From: Treponema sp. UBA6988
GTDB lineage: Bacteria > Spirochaetota > Spirochaetia > Treponematales > Treponemataceae
Direction: 5' to 3'
Length of the DNA stretch: 30,498 nt
Assembly: GCA_002448445.1 (NCBI GenBank)
Contig: DJYC01000097.1
Span: 1 to 30,498 of the forward strand
Shown in pieces: positions 7,557 through 14,219 of the stretch. The notes beneath the pieces are model-generated. The model was not told where the DNA came from and made no database searches. It worked only from the letters and a program-made list of their open reading frames with translations. Position 1 is the first letter of the stretch, and every line of letters starts with the position of its first letter. Position numbers and translations under genes: made by a program.

Positions 7557-7963
7557 AGTTTCGCATGGTAATCGTCTTTATCGCAGTCGCCATAGCCACG
7601 CTCTTCGCTACATCCTGTGGAGGTGATGGTGGTGGTGGAGGCGGGGATTATGATTATGACAGATATACCGATGACAGCGGTTACGGCCACGAGTTTGGCG
7701 GAATGGAAGAAGGATTGTATGAATATTATGATGACCAAAGTGGACATACTCATTGGTTATGCCTCGAAAGCGATGGGGGCTGGTATAACACCGTTGACGG
7801 TTCTAATTGTTATCGACATCTAAAAAGATATACTATAGAAGAAGACGGACTTCATTTTTTAATTAAGACTGAGGATTCAGGGTGGTCTAACCGTTACATA
7901 GCATCAATTTACACCGAAAATTCGTTTACAATCGATGGACGTACATATACTCTCGATAACTAA
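7553..7963 (+). CDS. Small lipoprotein of unknown function
   Basis: 136 residues. The N-terminus MKFRMVIVFIAVAIATLFATSC is a lipoprotein signal with lipobox ATSC and acylated C22. A glycine run (GGDGGGGGGDYDYD) follows as a flexible tether, encoded by a GGT/GGA-rich stretch that could slip. The mature part (about 40-136) is acidic and Tyr/Trp/Gly-rich, with repeated short strands (EGLYEYYDD, HLKRYTIEEDGLHFLI, NSFTIDGRTYTLDN), suggesting a small beta-sandwich or barrel on the cell envelope. The start is fixed by AAAGGAGGT 6 nt upstream and by the ATGA overlap with the preceding peptide gene. A clear terminator follows. Family not recognised. Confidence 0.75.
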   Translation: MKFRMVIVFIAVAIATLFATSCGGDGGGGGGDYDYDRYTDDSGYGHEFGGMEEGLYEYYDDQSGHTHWLCLESDGGWYNTVDGSNCYRHLKRYTIEEDGLHFLIKTEDSGWSNRYIASIYTENSFTIDGRTYTLDN

Positions 7964-7997
7964 CCGTGAAGTAAAAAACCTTTATCTACACTCTTTC

Positions 7998-8039
7998 AAA
8001 AACATCAGTGCCTGCCATGCAAGCCACTGGTGTTTTTTA
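7998..8039. terminator. Terminator after the lipoprotein gene
   Basis: AAAAACATCAGTG (7998-8010) pairs with CACTGGTGTTTTT (from 8025) with one G-T wobble, followed by a T run. A-rich on the other side, so it may also serve the convergent ATPase gene ending at 8087. Confidence 0.75.
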
Positions 8040-8086
8040 TTTGGCACGATAAAAATATTCAATACGCCTCTACGCCCTTATAATAA

Positions 8087-9421
8087 TTAAAAGCCATCCG
8101 CCAGCCTCAATAAAAACTCAACTACACCGATAACGGTAAAACCTTTTTCATCCTGCATCTCCTTTACAGGCCTGTTTATCACAATCATCTTTTTTATTTG
8201 ATCATTCAGCAAAACAAAGGGACGAATTTCCCTCTTTTTAGTTTCTGAATCAGAAATATTATCCGCAATTTGAAGGTATATTTTCTCACTTCCTTTTGTA
8301 GCCATAAAATCAACTTCATAGCTTTTCCGCACACTTTTTCCCTGAACATCCTTTTCAACAGAATCAAAGGTTCCTACATTCACATTATAGCCATTATAAA
8401 TTAGCTCATTGTAAACCACATTTTCAAGCAAATGCCCCTCATCAGAATACATAAAATCAAGGCGCGAATTCCTTAGACCCGTATCGCAAAAATAATACTT
8501 GCGTACAGAATTTATGATATTTCGCCCCTTTAAATCATAACGCCTAGCCTCTGCTACAATGAATGCATCCAAAAAAGCATTGACATAAGCAGAAACTGTT
8601 TCCTTGTCAATTTTCTCATGCCGCCGTGACACAAAAGTATTTGCAATCTTCTCTGCATTCAAAAACTCTCCCGTACAATCAGCAAGAATCGTACACAGTT
8701 CATCCAATGCCTCTGACTTACGTATTTTGTTTCGTTCTATTATGTCCTTAAAATAAGTAGTTTTAAAAAGTTCCTTTAGATAAGATTCTTTTTCCGAGGG
8801 CTCTTTTTGCATAGCAAGCGGCATTCCCCCATAGCGCATATATTCATAAAACAGGTCTTGCTTTTCTTTCTTTTGATTCTCCGGCAAAGTCAAGTTATGC
8901 TCATATATCTCAGAAAAAGAAAGGGGCCCCATGTGAATCTCCGTAGCCTTATCCCTAAATTCAGTAACAATATCACTTGAAAGCATTTTTGAATTTGAAC
9001 CGGTAACATACAAATCAATGTTGGATTCATGGGAAAGCCCCAGCACAACATCAACAAAGGAAATCACTTCACTGTCACCTTCTTTTGCAAGAATAATTTT
9101 GCCGTCCGCAAGCTCTGGATTTACAATAGTATATACCCTCTGAATCTCATCAAGAAATACATAAAACCGCTGCTTCTTATTTGAACAAATATTCAGTATA
9201 TGCTCATTCAATGCAAGAGGATTTCTGTACTTTGCATTTTTTGCATCATCAAGTTCAAGCGTCACGATGTTCTTCTTCTTTACCCCCAGCGAAAGAAGGT
9301 TATTATAAAAAAGCTCTTTCAATAGGAATGACTTTCCACAGCGCCGTACACCTGTGATTATTTTTGGAAAACCGTTCCATTTTGCATTCGCCAGCTGATT
9401 AAGGTACTTGGGGCGCTCCAT
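8087..9421 (-). CDS. AAA-family ATPase with DUF4143 C-terminal domain
   Basis: 444 residues, in the AAA_14 + DUF4143 architecture common in treponemes and anaerobes. Walker A is GVRRCGKS (24-31), Walker B YVFLDE (88-93), and sensor-like VTGSNS follows at about 150. The C-terminal DUF4143 part ends with YEVDFMAT, the E-x-D pattern of a restriction-endonuclease-like fold. The cellular role of these proteins is unsettled; many are accessory and variable between strains. The gene is more AT-rich than its neighbours and lies between direct repeats, which suggests transfer. The start is supported by AGGAGA about 8 nt upstream, a strong promoter at 9469-9497 and a palindrome in the leader. Confidence 0.9.
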   Translation of the reverse strand: MERPKYLNQLANAKWNGFPKIITGVRRCGKSFLLKELFYNNLLSLGVKKKNIVTLELDDAKNAKYRNPLALNEHILNICSNKKQRFYVFLDEIQRVYTIVNPELADGKIILAKEGDSEVISFVDVVLGLSHESNIDLYVTGSNSKMLSSDIVTEFRDKATEIHMGPLSFSEIYEHNLTLPENQKKEKQDLFYEYMRYGGMPLAMQKEPSEKESYLKELFKTTYFKDIIERNKIRKSEALDELCTILADCTGEFLNAEKIANTFVSRRHEKIDKETVSAYVNAFLDAFIVAEARRYDLKGRNIINSVRKYYFCDTGLRNSRLDFMYSDEGHLLENVVYNELIYNGYNVNVGTFDSVEKDVQGKSVRKSYEVDFMATKGSEKIYLQIADNISDSETKKREIRPFVLLNDQIKKMIVINRPVKEMQDEKGFTVIGVVEFLLRLADGF

Positions 9422-9440
9422 TCAGTCTAATCTCCTTTTT

Positions 9441-9454
9441 TGTAGAATTCTACA
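9441..9454. promoter_or_regulatory. Perfect 14-bp palindrome TGTAGAATTCTACA in the ATPase leader
   Basis: It lies between the -10 box and the ribosome site of the DUF4143 gene, roughly +8 to +21. Half-sites TGTAG/CTACA match the 7310-7325 palindrome, with 4 rather than 6 central bases. Operator or mRNA hairpin. Confidence 0.5.
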
Positions 9455-9468
9455 TATTTTTCGATTAG

Positions 9469-9497
9469 ACTATAATGCAAAAACTAATTGTTTTCAA
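9469..9497 (-). promoter_or_regulatory. Promoter of the DUF4143 ATPase gene
   Basis: On the minus strand TTGAAA (9492-9497), exactly 17 bp, TATAGT (9469-9474). Confidence 0.75.
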
Positions 9498-9528
9498 TGG
9501 CTATACAAGGTATTTGTTACAGCCTAGA

Positions 9529-9672
9529 TGGACGATTCTGCCTCCGCTCTACCATTCACGCATTGACTAACCCGACACCCATGCCTATGCGCCACCGCCG
9601 TTCCGCCCTTCGCTATTCGCTCATACCGCCCTGCGGTCGGTACTGCCGGGGCTCCATGGCGGCGTAGGTTGC
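9529..9672 (+). repeat. Dispersed repeat family A, full copy 2
   Basis: Nearly identical to 7161-7302 and in the same orientation, from TGGACGATTCTGCCTCCGCT to CGGCGTAGGTTGC. The two copies bracket the peptide/lipoprotein/ATPase block. Confidence 0.8.
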
Positions 9673-9680
9673 TTTTTTTT

Positions 9681-9745
9681 ATCTGGTACGATGAAAATTT
9701 TATTTGGTACGTTGACTTGCTTTATTTGGTACGATGAAAATTTGG
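9681..9745 (+). repeat. 43-bp-spaced direct repeat upstream of the MNT gene
   Basis: ATCTGGTACGATGAAAATTT (from 9681) recurs as ATTTGGTACGATGAAAATTT (from 9724), with a shorter ATTTGGTACG copy between. A related TTTATTTGGCACGATAAAAAT lies at 8037-8057, on the far side of the ATPase gene. Confidence 0.65.
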
Positions 9746-9789
9746 ACTCACATAACCACAAGCCCACCCTATCAATTTTTAACCGCTTA

Positions 9790-9798
9790 TGCTATAAT
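9790..9798 (+). promoter_or_regulatory. Extended -10 (TGCTATAAT) of the MNT gene
   Basis: TATAAT at 9793-9798 with the upstream TG. The -35 at 17 bp (TATCAA, 9770-9775) is weak. Transcription should begin at about 9805, at or next to the ATG (9806), so the mRNA is probably leaderless. Confidence 0.6.
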
Positions 9799-9805
9799 AT
9801 TCCCC

Positions 9806-10081
9806 ATGGTAACAGAGGCACAACTTTCAAAAACGGCAAGTCTACTCAAAGATGCGGGATGCACGGATGTATTTTTGTTCGGCTCCCAGGCAACAGGGCA
9901 TGCACATTCTGGCTCTGATGTTGACTTGGGCGTAAAAGGATTACCTCCGCGCTTGTTTTTCCGAATGCATTCCGATTTGGAAGAAGCTTTAAAAATGCCG
10001 GTTGATTTAGTTGACTTTGACTTCCAGAATGATTTTTTTGAACTTTTGCAAAGTGTGGGAGAACTTAAAAAAATTGGATGA
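9806..10081 (+). CDS. MNT-type minimal nucleotidyltransferase (antitoxin-like)
   Basis: 91 residues from the ATG at 9806. A longer frame from 9734 would start upstream of the extended -10 and adds an unconserved tail, so I reject it. The polymerase-beta-like core is complete: GSQATGHAHSGSDVD carries the G-S of the loop (26-27) and the D-x-D metal pair D38/D40, and VDLVDFD (66-72) provides the third acidic site. MNT proteins of this size usually sit with a HEPN ribonuclease and neutralise it by adding nucleotides to it. Here the following ATG overlaps the stop (ATGA), as in MNT/HEPN pairs, but that frame closes after about 42 codons and does not look like HEPN. The toxin is therefore missing or elsewhere. 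Confidence 0.85.
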   Translation: MVTEAQLSKTASLLKDAGCTDVFLFGSQATGHAHSGSDVDLGVKGLPPRLFFRMHSDLEEALKMPVDLVDFDFQNDFFELLQSVGELKKIG

Positions 10082-10100
10082 AACTACAAACAGAAAAGAA

Positions 10101-10514
10101 TCAAGCAATAGCAGCAGAAGACGGTTCTGATACACCAAGAATCTTTTTAAGCGCGTCTTGCAAAACTTGTGAAAAATTGATGCTTGCCTTTTCTGCTTTA
10201 TAATTAAGCCATGCGGGAATTGTGCAATTTTTCTTTACGGCGCGGTTATCAAATTGTTTGCGCCATTCGTCAGTATCGGCAAGGACATAAGAAACTATAA
10301 AATCAGTTTTGATTGATTTTATATCACTGGCTGGGGGAATTGGCATTTTATTATCTTCATAATGAACAAGCATCATTTCAAGAGCATCCTTTGCCATCTC
10401 CATTGCTTCTGTCATAGTTTCACCATCTGTAAAACAACCAGAAACATCTGGAACAGAAACAATAAAGCCACCTTCTTCTGCAGGTTCAAAAATAACAGGA
10501 TAAGTATATTTCAT
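10101..10514 (-). CDS. hicB: HicB-family antitoxin
   Basis: 137 residues from the ATG at 10514; an in-frame ATG at 10559 adds an unconserved Cys-rich tail. The N-terminal half has the HicB partial RNase H fold signature: YPVIFEPAEEGGFIVSVPDVSG followed by CFTDGETMTEAMEMAKDAL. The C-terminal part (about 98-127) contains IPAWLNYKAEKASINFSQVL, the DNA-binding helix region usual in HicB. HicB binds the HicA mRNA interferase and represses the operon. No HicA lies on either side: a 28-codon frame occupies the place where hicA would be. The stop is 19 bp from the stop of the convergent MNT gene. Could be a solitary regulator that outlived its toxin. Confidence 0.9.
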   Translation of the reverse strand: MKYTYPVIFEPAEEGGFIVSVPDVSGCFTDGETMTEAMEMAKDALEMMLVHYEDNKMPIPPASDIKSIKTDFIVSYVLADTDEWRKQFDNRAVKKNCTIPAWLNYKAEKASINFSQVLQDALKKILGVSEPSSAAIA

Positions 10515-10597
10515 AAAAGCCCCCAATAAATAAAAACATGTTCTGCAGCAAATCCGCAATCTAAGAAAGCCCGGCTTATTTTAGAAATTCGCCGCAT
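10511..10597 (-). CDS. Possible 28-aa leader ORF ahead of hicB
   Basis: ATG at 10597-10595, about 10 nt after the predicted transcription start, ending in a TGA that overlaps the hicB ATG (ATGA). The product MRRISKISRAFLDCGFAAEH... is basic at its start. It shows no HicA signature (no conserved histidine in a GSH motif). No ribosome site precedes it. Could be a translationally coupled leader peptide, a hicA remnant, or chance. Confidence 0.3.
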   Translation of the reverse strand: MRRISKISRAFLDCGFAAEHVFIYWGLL

Positions 10598-10613
10598 GGT
10601 TTATTTCGTGACT

Positions 10614-10645
10614 ATTATATTATACGCATTCTTACGTATTATCAA
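10614..10645 (-). promoter_or_regulatory. hicB promoter with inverted repeat
   Basis: On the minus strand TTGATA (10640-10645) is followed by overlapping TATAAT hexamers at 10619-10624 (15 bp) and 10614-10619 (20 bp). ATACG-N8-CGTAT (10622-10639) fills the spacer and is a candidate autoregulatory operator. Confidence 0.5.
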
Positions 10646-10732
10646 GTAAAAGATGCATTCGTAACAGACTCTTAGCACGACAGGGAAGACCCATAAGAAC
10701 ACCCCCTTTGCCGCCGCCATGTTTGTAAAAAA

Positions 10733-10815
10733 TGGAAGCACGGCAGGGATTGGAGCCCCGCAGTACCGCCGCAGGCGGTATGAGCCGAATAGGCGAAGGG
10801 CGGAAAGCCCCTTGC
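10733..10815 (-). repeat. Partial family A-like repeat, inverted
   Basis: GGAGCCCC-GCAGTACCG-CGCAGGCGGTATGAG-GCGAAGGGCGGAA matches the reverse complement of the right half of repeat A. Nothing gene-like was found in the rest of 10598-10848. Confidence 0.6.
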
Positions 10816-10848
10816 ATAAAAAACTGCCGCAAAATCTTTTTGACAAAG

Positions 10849-12636
10849 CTAGCGAAGAATCAGAGAGACACGGCCAGCACCCAGCCCCCAGTTTTCAAAG
10901 GTCCAGGAGTCCAGCAAATAGGACATGGAGACAAAATCTTCCGCATCGTTTCCCACGACGTATTCGCAAAGCTTGGGCGCAATGCGGGGCATAAAGCTGT
11001 TACGAGCCCAGCCCATAAAATATTTTTTTGCTTCGGCGGGATCCTGCTGCAGCATGTAGGCCATGAATTCATTTTTCATAAGAAAGTCATCGCTGCGGTC
11101 GTAGTGCAGGTTGGGATTGTTTGCCCAGTAGACTTCTAGGAATTCCCTTGCCTGTGGATTAAATTTTTTGTGCAGCCCGGCAATAAGGTTTCGGAAGGGG
11201 GCATTTGTAAAATAGATTCCGTGCCAACATTCGTGGGCCAAGAATTTTTTTCTAAGCTCAGGCGTAGAAGACCTGCTCATAGAAACAACGGCACCGCTTC
11301 CTTCCGCAAAAGTTCCGTCATCCCTTTGCACAATTATGGAATTTGCCAAGAGCACTTTTTTTAGGAGGCGCTCGTAGTCGTTAAGTTTTACCTTTTGCCT
11401 TTCCGCTTGCGTAAAGAATTTGGCAAGGCTCGCAGCACCGTAGTCGTGGGCATTGTAACCGTGCTTGTTCAAAATAAAATCATCGTCTACAAATGTTCCC
11501 TTGTATCCTTCCTTTTCCACAAAGTAAGCAAGGCGGGTAAAGAACTGGTCCTGTATCTTTGAATTTGCAAAGTCAAAAAATATTATCCCGGGAAATTCTG
11601 CCCACTCGTAAAGTTCGTAATCGCTACGTCTCCAGTTATACTGCGGCCAGTCCGTAACAAGCCCCAAGTCTGTTGGCAAACCCCTAAGCACAATGCCATT
11701 GCTTGGCAAAAGAGACACATCGTTTGCGCTCATAAAAACAGAAAGCAGCATGTCTGAGCCGCGGATAAACTCGTAAGAAGAAAATGGCTCCTGCAAAGAC
11801 GAGCACTGGATTACCATGCGGGGAAGCTTCTTTGCCCTTATCACTTTTAAGATTTCGTTTCCAGCCCTAAGATGAAAGGTAACTGGATTGTCCGGGCTTC
11901 CCACATCCTCTATCGGAGCAAACTGGAGTTCCACCTTGGGAAGCAGCGTGCCTAAAGAATTGGCGTTTGCAAAGACTTTCCCTGCAGAAGAAAAATCTAC
12001 AGCCAAAAATGATGAGTCCACAAAACCGCCGTCGGGGCCAAATGCAAAGAGGGGAATGTTTTCCTGCACTTCAGAAAATTTTGACCAGCCAATTTTTGCC
12101 TCGGCAAGTTTTACCTCTCCCAAAGAAAATGCATCGCTACCGTAAAGATAAAAGCCGGAAGGAAGGGCTGCATCTTTTCCAATGCAGAACAAAAGCCGAA
12201 TTTTATTTTCCACAAGGCTTTCAAATTTTCCCTTTACAGAATTCCTTGCCTTTAGTTCAGGGCACAGCTCAGTCTCGGAAAGAAAATCATCTTCATACAA
12301 AAAGCCAAATTCAAAGCGGCCGTCATCAGATTTCTTTTTTGTAGCGGTAGATTCTATAAGAACTTGCAAGGCCGCACTCCCCTTCTGCCTCTTGAATTCA
12401 GCAATAAAATCTTTTTGCTTGGCGGTAAATTTATAAAACATGTACGGCTTGGAAGAAGAGCTTACTTCTGCCGACTGGGCGTTTTTGTTCAGGGGAATAA
12501 AATGCTCACCGTTTATTTCCATAGAGCCATGGAATCTTGCAGAAGAAGTACCTGCAATCCCCAAGCAAAAAATTAAAAGGCAAAGTGCCATAACTGCAAA
12601 AGATCCAACAAGAAGAGTTTTTGTAATTTTATTCAT
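10849..12636 (-). CDS. Membrane-anchored putative zinc metallopeptidase (HECWH), unknown family
   Basis: 595 residues. The N-terminus has basic MNKITK followed by a hydrophobic segment (about 8-29), an uncleaved anchor or signal, so most of the protein is outside the cytoplasm. Residues 468-472 read HECWH within FLAHECWHGIYF, a match to the HExxH zinc motif. About 50 residues on, KNEFMAYMLQ (E523) could give the glutamate ligand of a gluzincin. The first 450 residues are not recognised and look like beta-rich extracellular domains. No ribosome site precedes the ATG at 12636. The -10 (TATAGA, 12668-12673) overlaps that of the divergent gene at 12683. Activity is inferred from the motif only. 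Confidence 0.75.
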   Translation of the reverse strand: MNKITKTLLVGSFAVMALCLLIFCLGIAGTSSARFHGSMEINGEHFIPLNKNAQSAEVSSSSKPYMFYKFTAKQKDFIAEFKRQKGSAALQVLIESTATKKKSDDGRFEFGFLYEDDFLSETELCPELKARNSVKGKFESLVENKIRLLFCIGKDAALPSGFYLYGSDAFSLGEVKLAEAKIGWSKFSEVQENIPLFAFGPDGGFVDSSFLAVDFSSAGKVFANANSLGTLLPKVELQFAPIEDVGSPDNPVTFHLRAGNEILKVIRAKKLPRMVIQCSSLQEPFSSYEFIRGSDMLLSVFMSANDVSLLPSNGIVLRGLPTDLGLVTDWPQYNWRRSDYELYEWAEFPGIIFFDFANSKIQDQFFTRLAYFVEKEGYKGTFVDDDFILNKHGYNAHDYGAASLAKFFTQAERQKVKLNDYERLLKKVLLANSIIVQRDDGTFAEGSGAVVSMSRSSTPELRKKFLAHECWHGIYFTNAPFRNLIAGLHKKFNPQAREFLEVYWANNPNLHYDRSDDFLMKNEFMAYMLQQDPAEAKKYFMGWARNSFMPRIAPKLCEYVVGNDAEDFVSMSYLLDSWTFENWGLGAGRVSLILR

Positions 12637-12667
12637 GGCAACATACTACACTTTTTTTTGAATTTAC

Positions 12668-12675
12668 TCTATAGT
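12668..12675. promoter_or_regulatory. Overlapping divergent -10 boxes
   Basis: TCTATAGT reads as TATAGT (12670-12675) rightward and TATAGA (12668-12673) leftward, so the two divergent genes share promoter bases and may compete. Rightward, transcription would begin at or next to the ATG at 12683. The -35 regions are weak. Confidence 0.45.
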
Positions 12676-12682
12676 TTTTTAC

Positions 12683-13189
12683 ATGATGAATGTAATAGCG
12701 CTTCAAAAGGACAACGAACTTTTTATCTGCAACTACGCAAGGGCATTTATAGAAAACTTCAACCGGGAAAACCTTGGCAAAGGCATATCGCTGTTCCCAA
12801 GCTTCCCACTCTGGGCCTTTGCAGAAGATTCAATTTCCGATGACCAATTCAATTCAATTTTTAAGAGCCGCTCAGTAAAAAAGGCATTCATCGGCAAAGC
12901 GTCATTTACAGAAAGCTGCATCCCAGGGCAAGAGGAATTTTTCTTTCCCTTCTTCATAGAAACGGATTTGGAAAAGGAAAGCAGGACATTCGAATTTAAA
13001 ATTGCATTCGCAAAAATCCAAAAGACAGGCACAGGTACAGATGCATGTGATTTCACTCTTCCAAAGGAGCTTGCAGAAAGCAAAAAATTCCCCTTAAGCA
13101 TAAAATCCTTCCGCACAGGAAATGCCCTTATAAAAGACAACGCCTGGGCACTCTTTGACGAAAAATGGATCCGAAGCTCCGGCTGCTAA
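12683..13189 (+). CDS. Hypothetical protein, 168 aa
   Basis: Two adjacent ATGs (12683, 12686) could start it. There is no ribosome site, and the -10 at 12670-12675 puts the mRNA start at the start codon, so it is probably leaderless. The product is soluble, with no signal peptide or membrane segment, rich in Phe and Lys, and mixed alpha/beta by eye. The C-terminal RTGNALIKDNAWALFDEKWIR and the central PGQEEFFFPFFIETD look structured. I recognise no domain. It is divergent from the HECWH protein and 77 bp ahead of the TetR gene. Codon use matches its neighbours, so I take it as real. Confidence 0.65.
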   Translation: MMNVIALQKDNELFICNYARAFIENFNRENLGKGISLFPSFPLWAFAEDSISDDQFNSIFKSRSVKKAFIGKASFTESCIPGQEEFFFPFFIETDLEKESRTFEFKIAFAKIQKTGTGTDACDFTLPKELAESKKFPLSIKSFRTGNALIKDNAWALFDEKWIRSSGC

Positions 13190-13231
13190 ATTCTTCTGAC
13201 TGTTAAATTCATGTGGCTGCAAAATTCTGCC

Positions 13232-13260
13232 TTGATTTTTTTTAGCAAGGGTATTATCTT
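13232..13260 (+). promoter_or_regulatory. Promoter of the TetR gene
   Basis: TTGATT (13232-13237), 17 bp, TATCTT (13255-13260). The ATG at 13267 is 7 nt beyond the -10, so this mRNA is probably leaderless. Confidence 0.5.
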
Positions 13261-13266
13261 TTAACC

Positions 13267-13929
13267 ATGCCGCAAAAAATTTCTGATGGTTCAACAAAAG
13301 AAAAATTACTGGAAGCCGCAAAAAAAGAATTCATGCAGAATGGATTTTTAAAGGCATCCCTCCGCACAATATGCAGGAATGCAGGGGTTACCACTGGTGC
13401 CCTTTACTTTTTTTTCCACGACAAGGAAGACCTCTTTGATTCAATCGTAAAGCCGGTAATTGACCATGCCACGCAGATTTTGGCGGAACACTTCAAGCAC
13501 GAAGATTCCCTTCTTAGCTGCAGCGGCCCGGTCCTCATGCAGACACTCGTTCACGAGGCAAACAAAAAGGACAGCGCAAAAGGCGACCTTTCAACGGCAC
13601 TTGCAATCTTCCGCTACCTCTATTCCCATTACGACGAATTCATTCTCATCGTGCAAAAGTCCCAGGGAACAAAATGGGAAGGCTGCGTAAACTCCTTTGT
13701 TGACTGGAACTACAAGCACCTAAAATCAATCGCGGACAGCTACTGCAAATCCCACGGCAAAAAAAAGATAAAGCCCTTCGTACTCCGCATGGTTTCAAAC
13801 TCCCAGATAAACTGCTTTGTAAACATAGTCCTAAACATTCCTTCCTTCAAGGAAGCGGAAAAACACCTCCCCTCCGTAATGCACTACCTTGTCGGTGGCT
13901 GGTGCACTCTATTTGACCAAAATATCTGA
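13267..13929 (+). CDS. TetR/AcrR-family transcriptional regulator
   Basis: 220 residues. The N-terminal 60 form a TetR DNA-binding domain: KEKLLEAAKKEFMQNGF, then ASLRTICRNAGVTTGALYFFFHDKEDLF, with the recognition helix at about 41-51. The remaining 160 residues are the helical ligand-binding/dimer domain, variable as usual, with three cysteines in the first two thirds. The exporter operon begins 290 bp downstream in the same direction. A 19-bp palindrome sits between its -35 and -10, so this protein is its likely repressor, perhaps released by an exported lipid or toxic compound. Eight T in a row (13408-13415) inside the recognition helix region could slip. Tail-side neighbour is a repeat. 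Confidence 0.92.
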   Translation: MPQKISDGSTKEKLLEAAKKEFMQNGFLKASLRTICRNAGVTTGALYFFFHDKEDLFDSIVKPVIDHATQILAEHFKHEDSLLSCSGPVLMQTLVHEANKKDSAKGDLSTALAIFRYLYSHYDEFILIVQKSQGTKWEGCVNSFVDWNYKHLKSIADSYCKSHGKKKIKPFVLRMVSNSQINCFVNIVLNIPSFKEAEKHLPSVMHYLVGGWCTLFDQNI

Positions 13930-14009
13930 CTCAATTTTTTTTGACTCTGGACGAAAGGCCATCTTCCACTGTGTCCGGTCACTACATGCCCGGCCAATTT
14001 TTCCTTCCA

Positions 14010-14097
14010 CCCCGCTTTCCGCGGTTTCAGTCCCGCCTTCGGCGTGACCGCATGGGGTTGCAGGCAACCCCGCGCCGCTACAATCGGGCGTAGGCTT
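14010..14097 (-). repeat. Diverged family B-like repeat
   Basis: Starts CCCCGCTTTCC and ends CAATCGGGCGTAGGCTT, echoing the ends of repeat B in reverse. The middle has the hairpin GGGGTTGCAGGCAACCCC (14054-14071). It occupies much of the TetR-exporter gap. Confidence 0.5.
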
Positions 14098-14129
14098 AAA
14101 ATGCTGTACAAAAAAACTGAAAAAAGCAC

Positions 14130-14194
14130 TTGACAAACATAACATTGTTATGTTAGAAATAGGTAACAAAAAAAAATTGTTAGCCATGACTAAT
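14130..14194 (+). promoter_or_regulatory. Exporter promoter with TetR-type operators
   Basis: A perfect TTGACA (14130-14135) is followed by the palindrome AACATAAC-ATT-GTTATGTT (14136-14154), which exactly fills the spacer to a -10 near TTAGAA/TAGAAA (14153-14159). Downstream are two further dyads, GTTAGAAATAGGTAAC (14152-14167) and GTTAGCCATGACTAAT (14179-14194). A repressor bound to the palindrome would block polymerase. Confidence 0.65.
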
Positions 14195-14219
14195 ATAAAA
14201 AATCAACAGGAGGAAAAAA

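Noticed and set aside
9691..9805. Upstream start for the MNT gene (9734) or an alternative frame at 9691
   Set aside because: These starts precede the extended -10 at 9790-9798 and lie in short direct repeats; the conserved domain starts after 9806.
10078..10206. HEPN toxin gene after MNT
   Set aside because: Although an ATG overlaps the MNT stop, the frame closes after about 42 codons, is antisense to hicB and shows no R-x4-6-H motif.
10601..11139. Frames of 66-135 aa on either strand around 10.6-11.1 kb
   Set aside because: They run through a family A-like repeat and antisense to the HECWH gene, with no family match or ribosome site.
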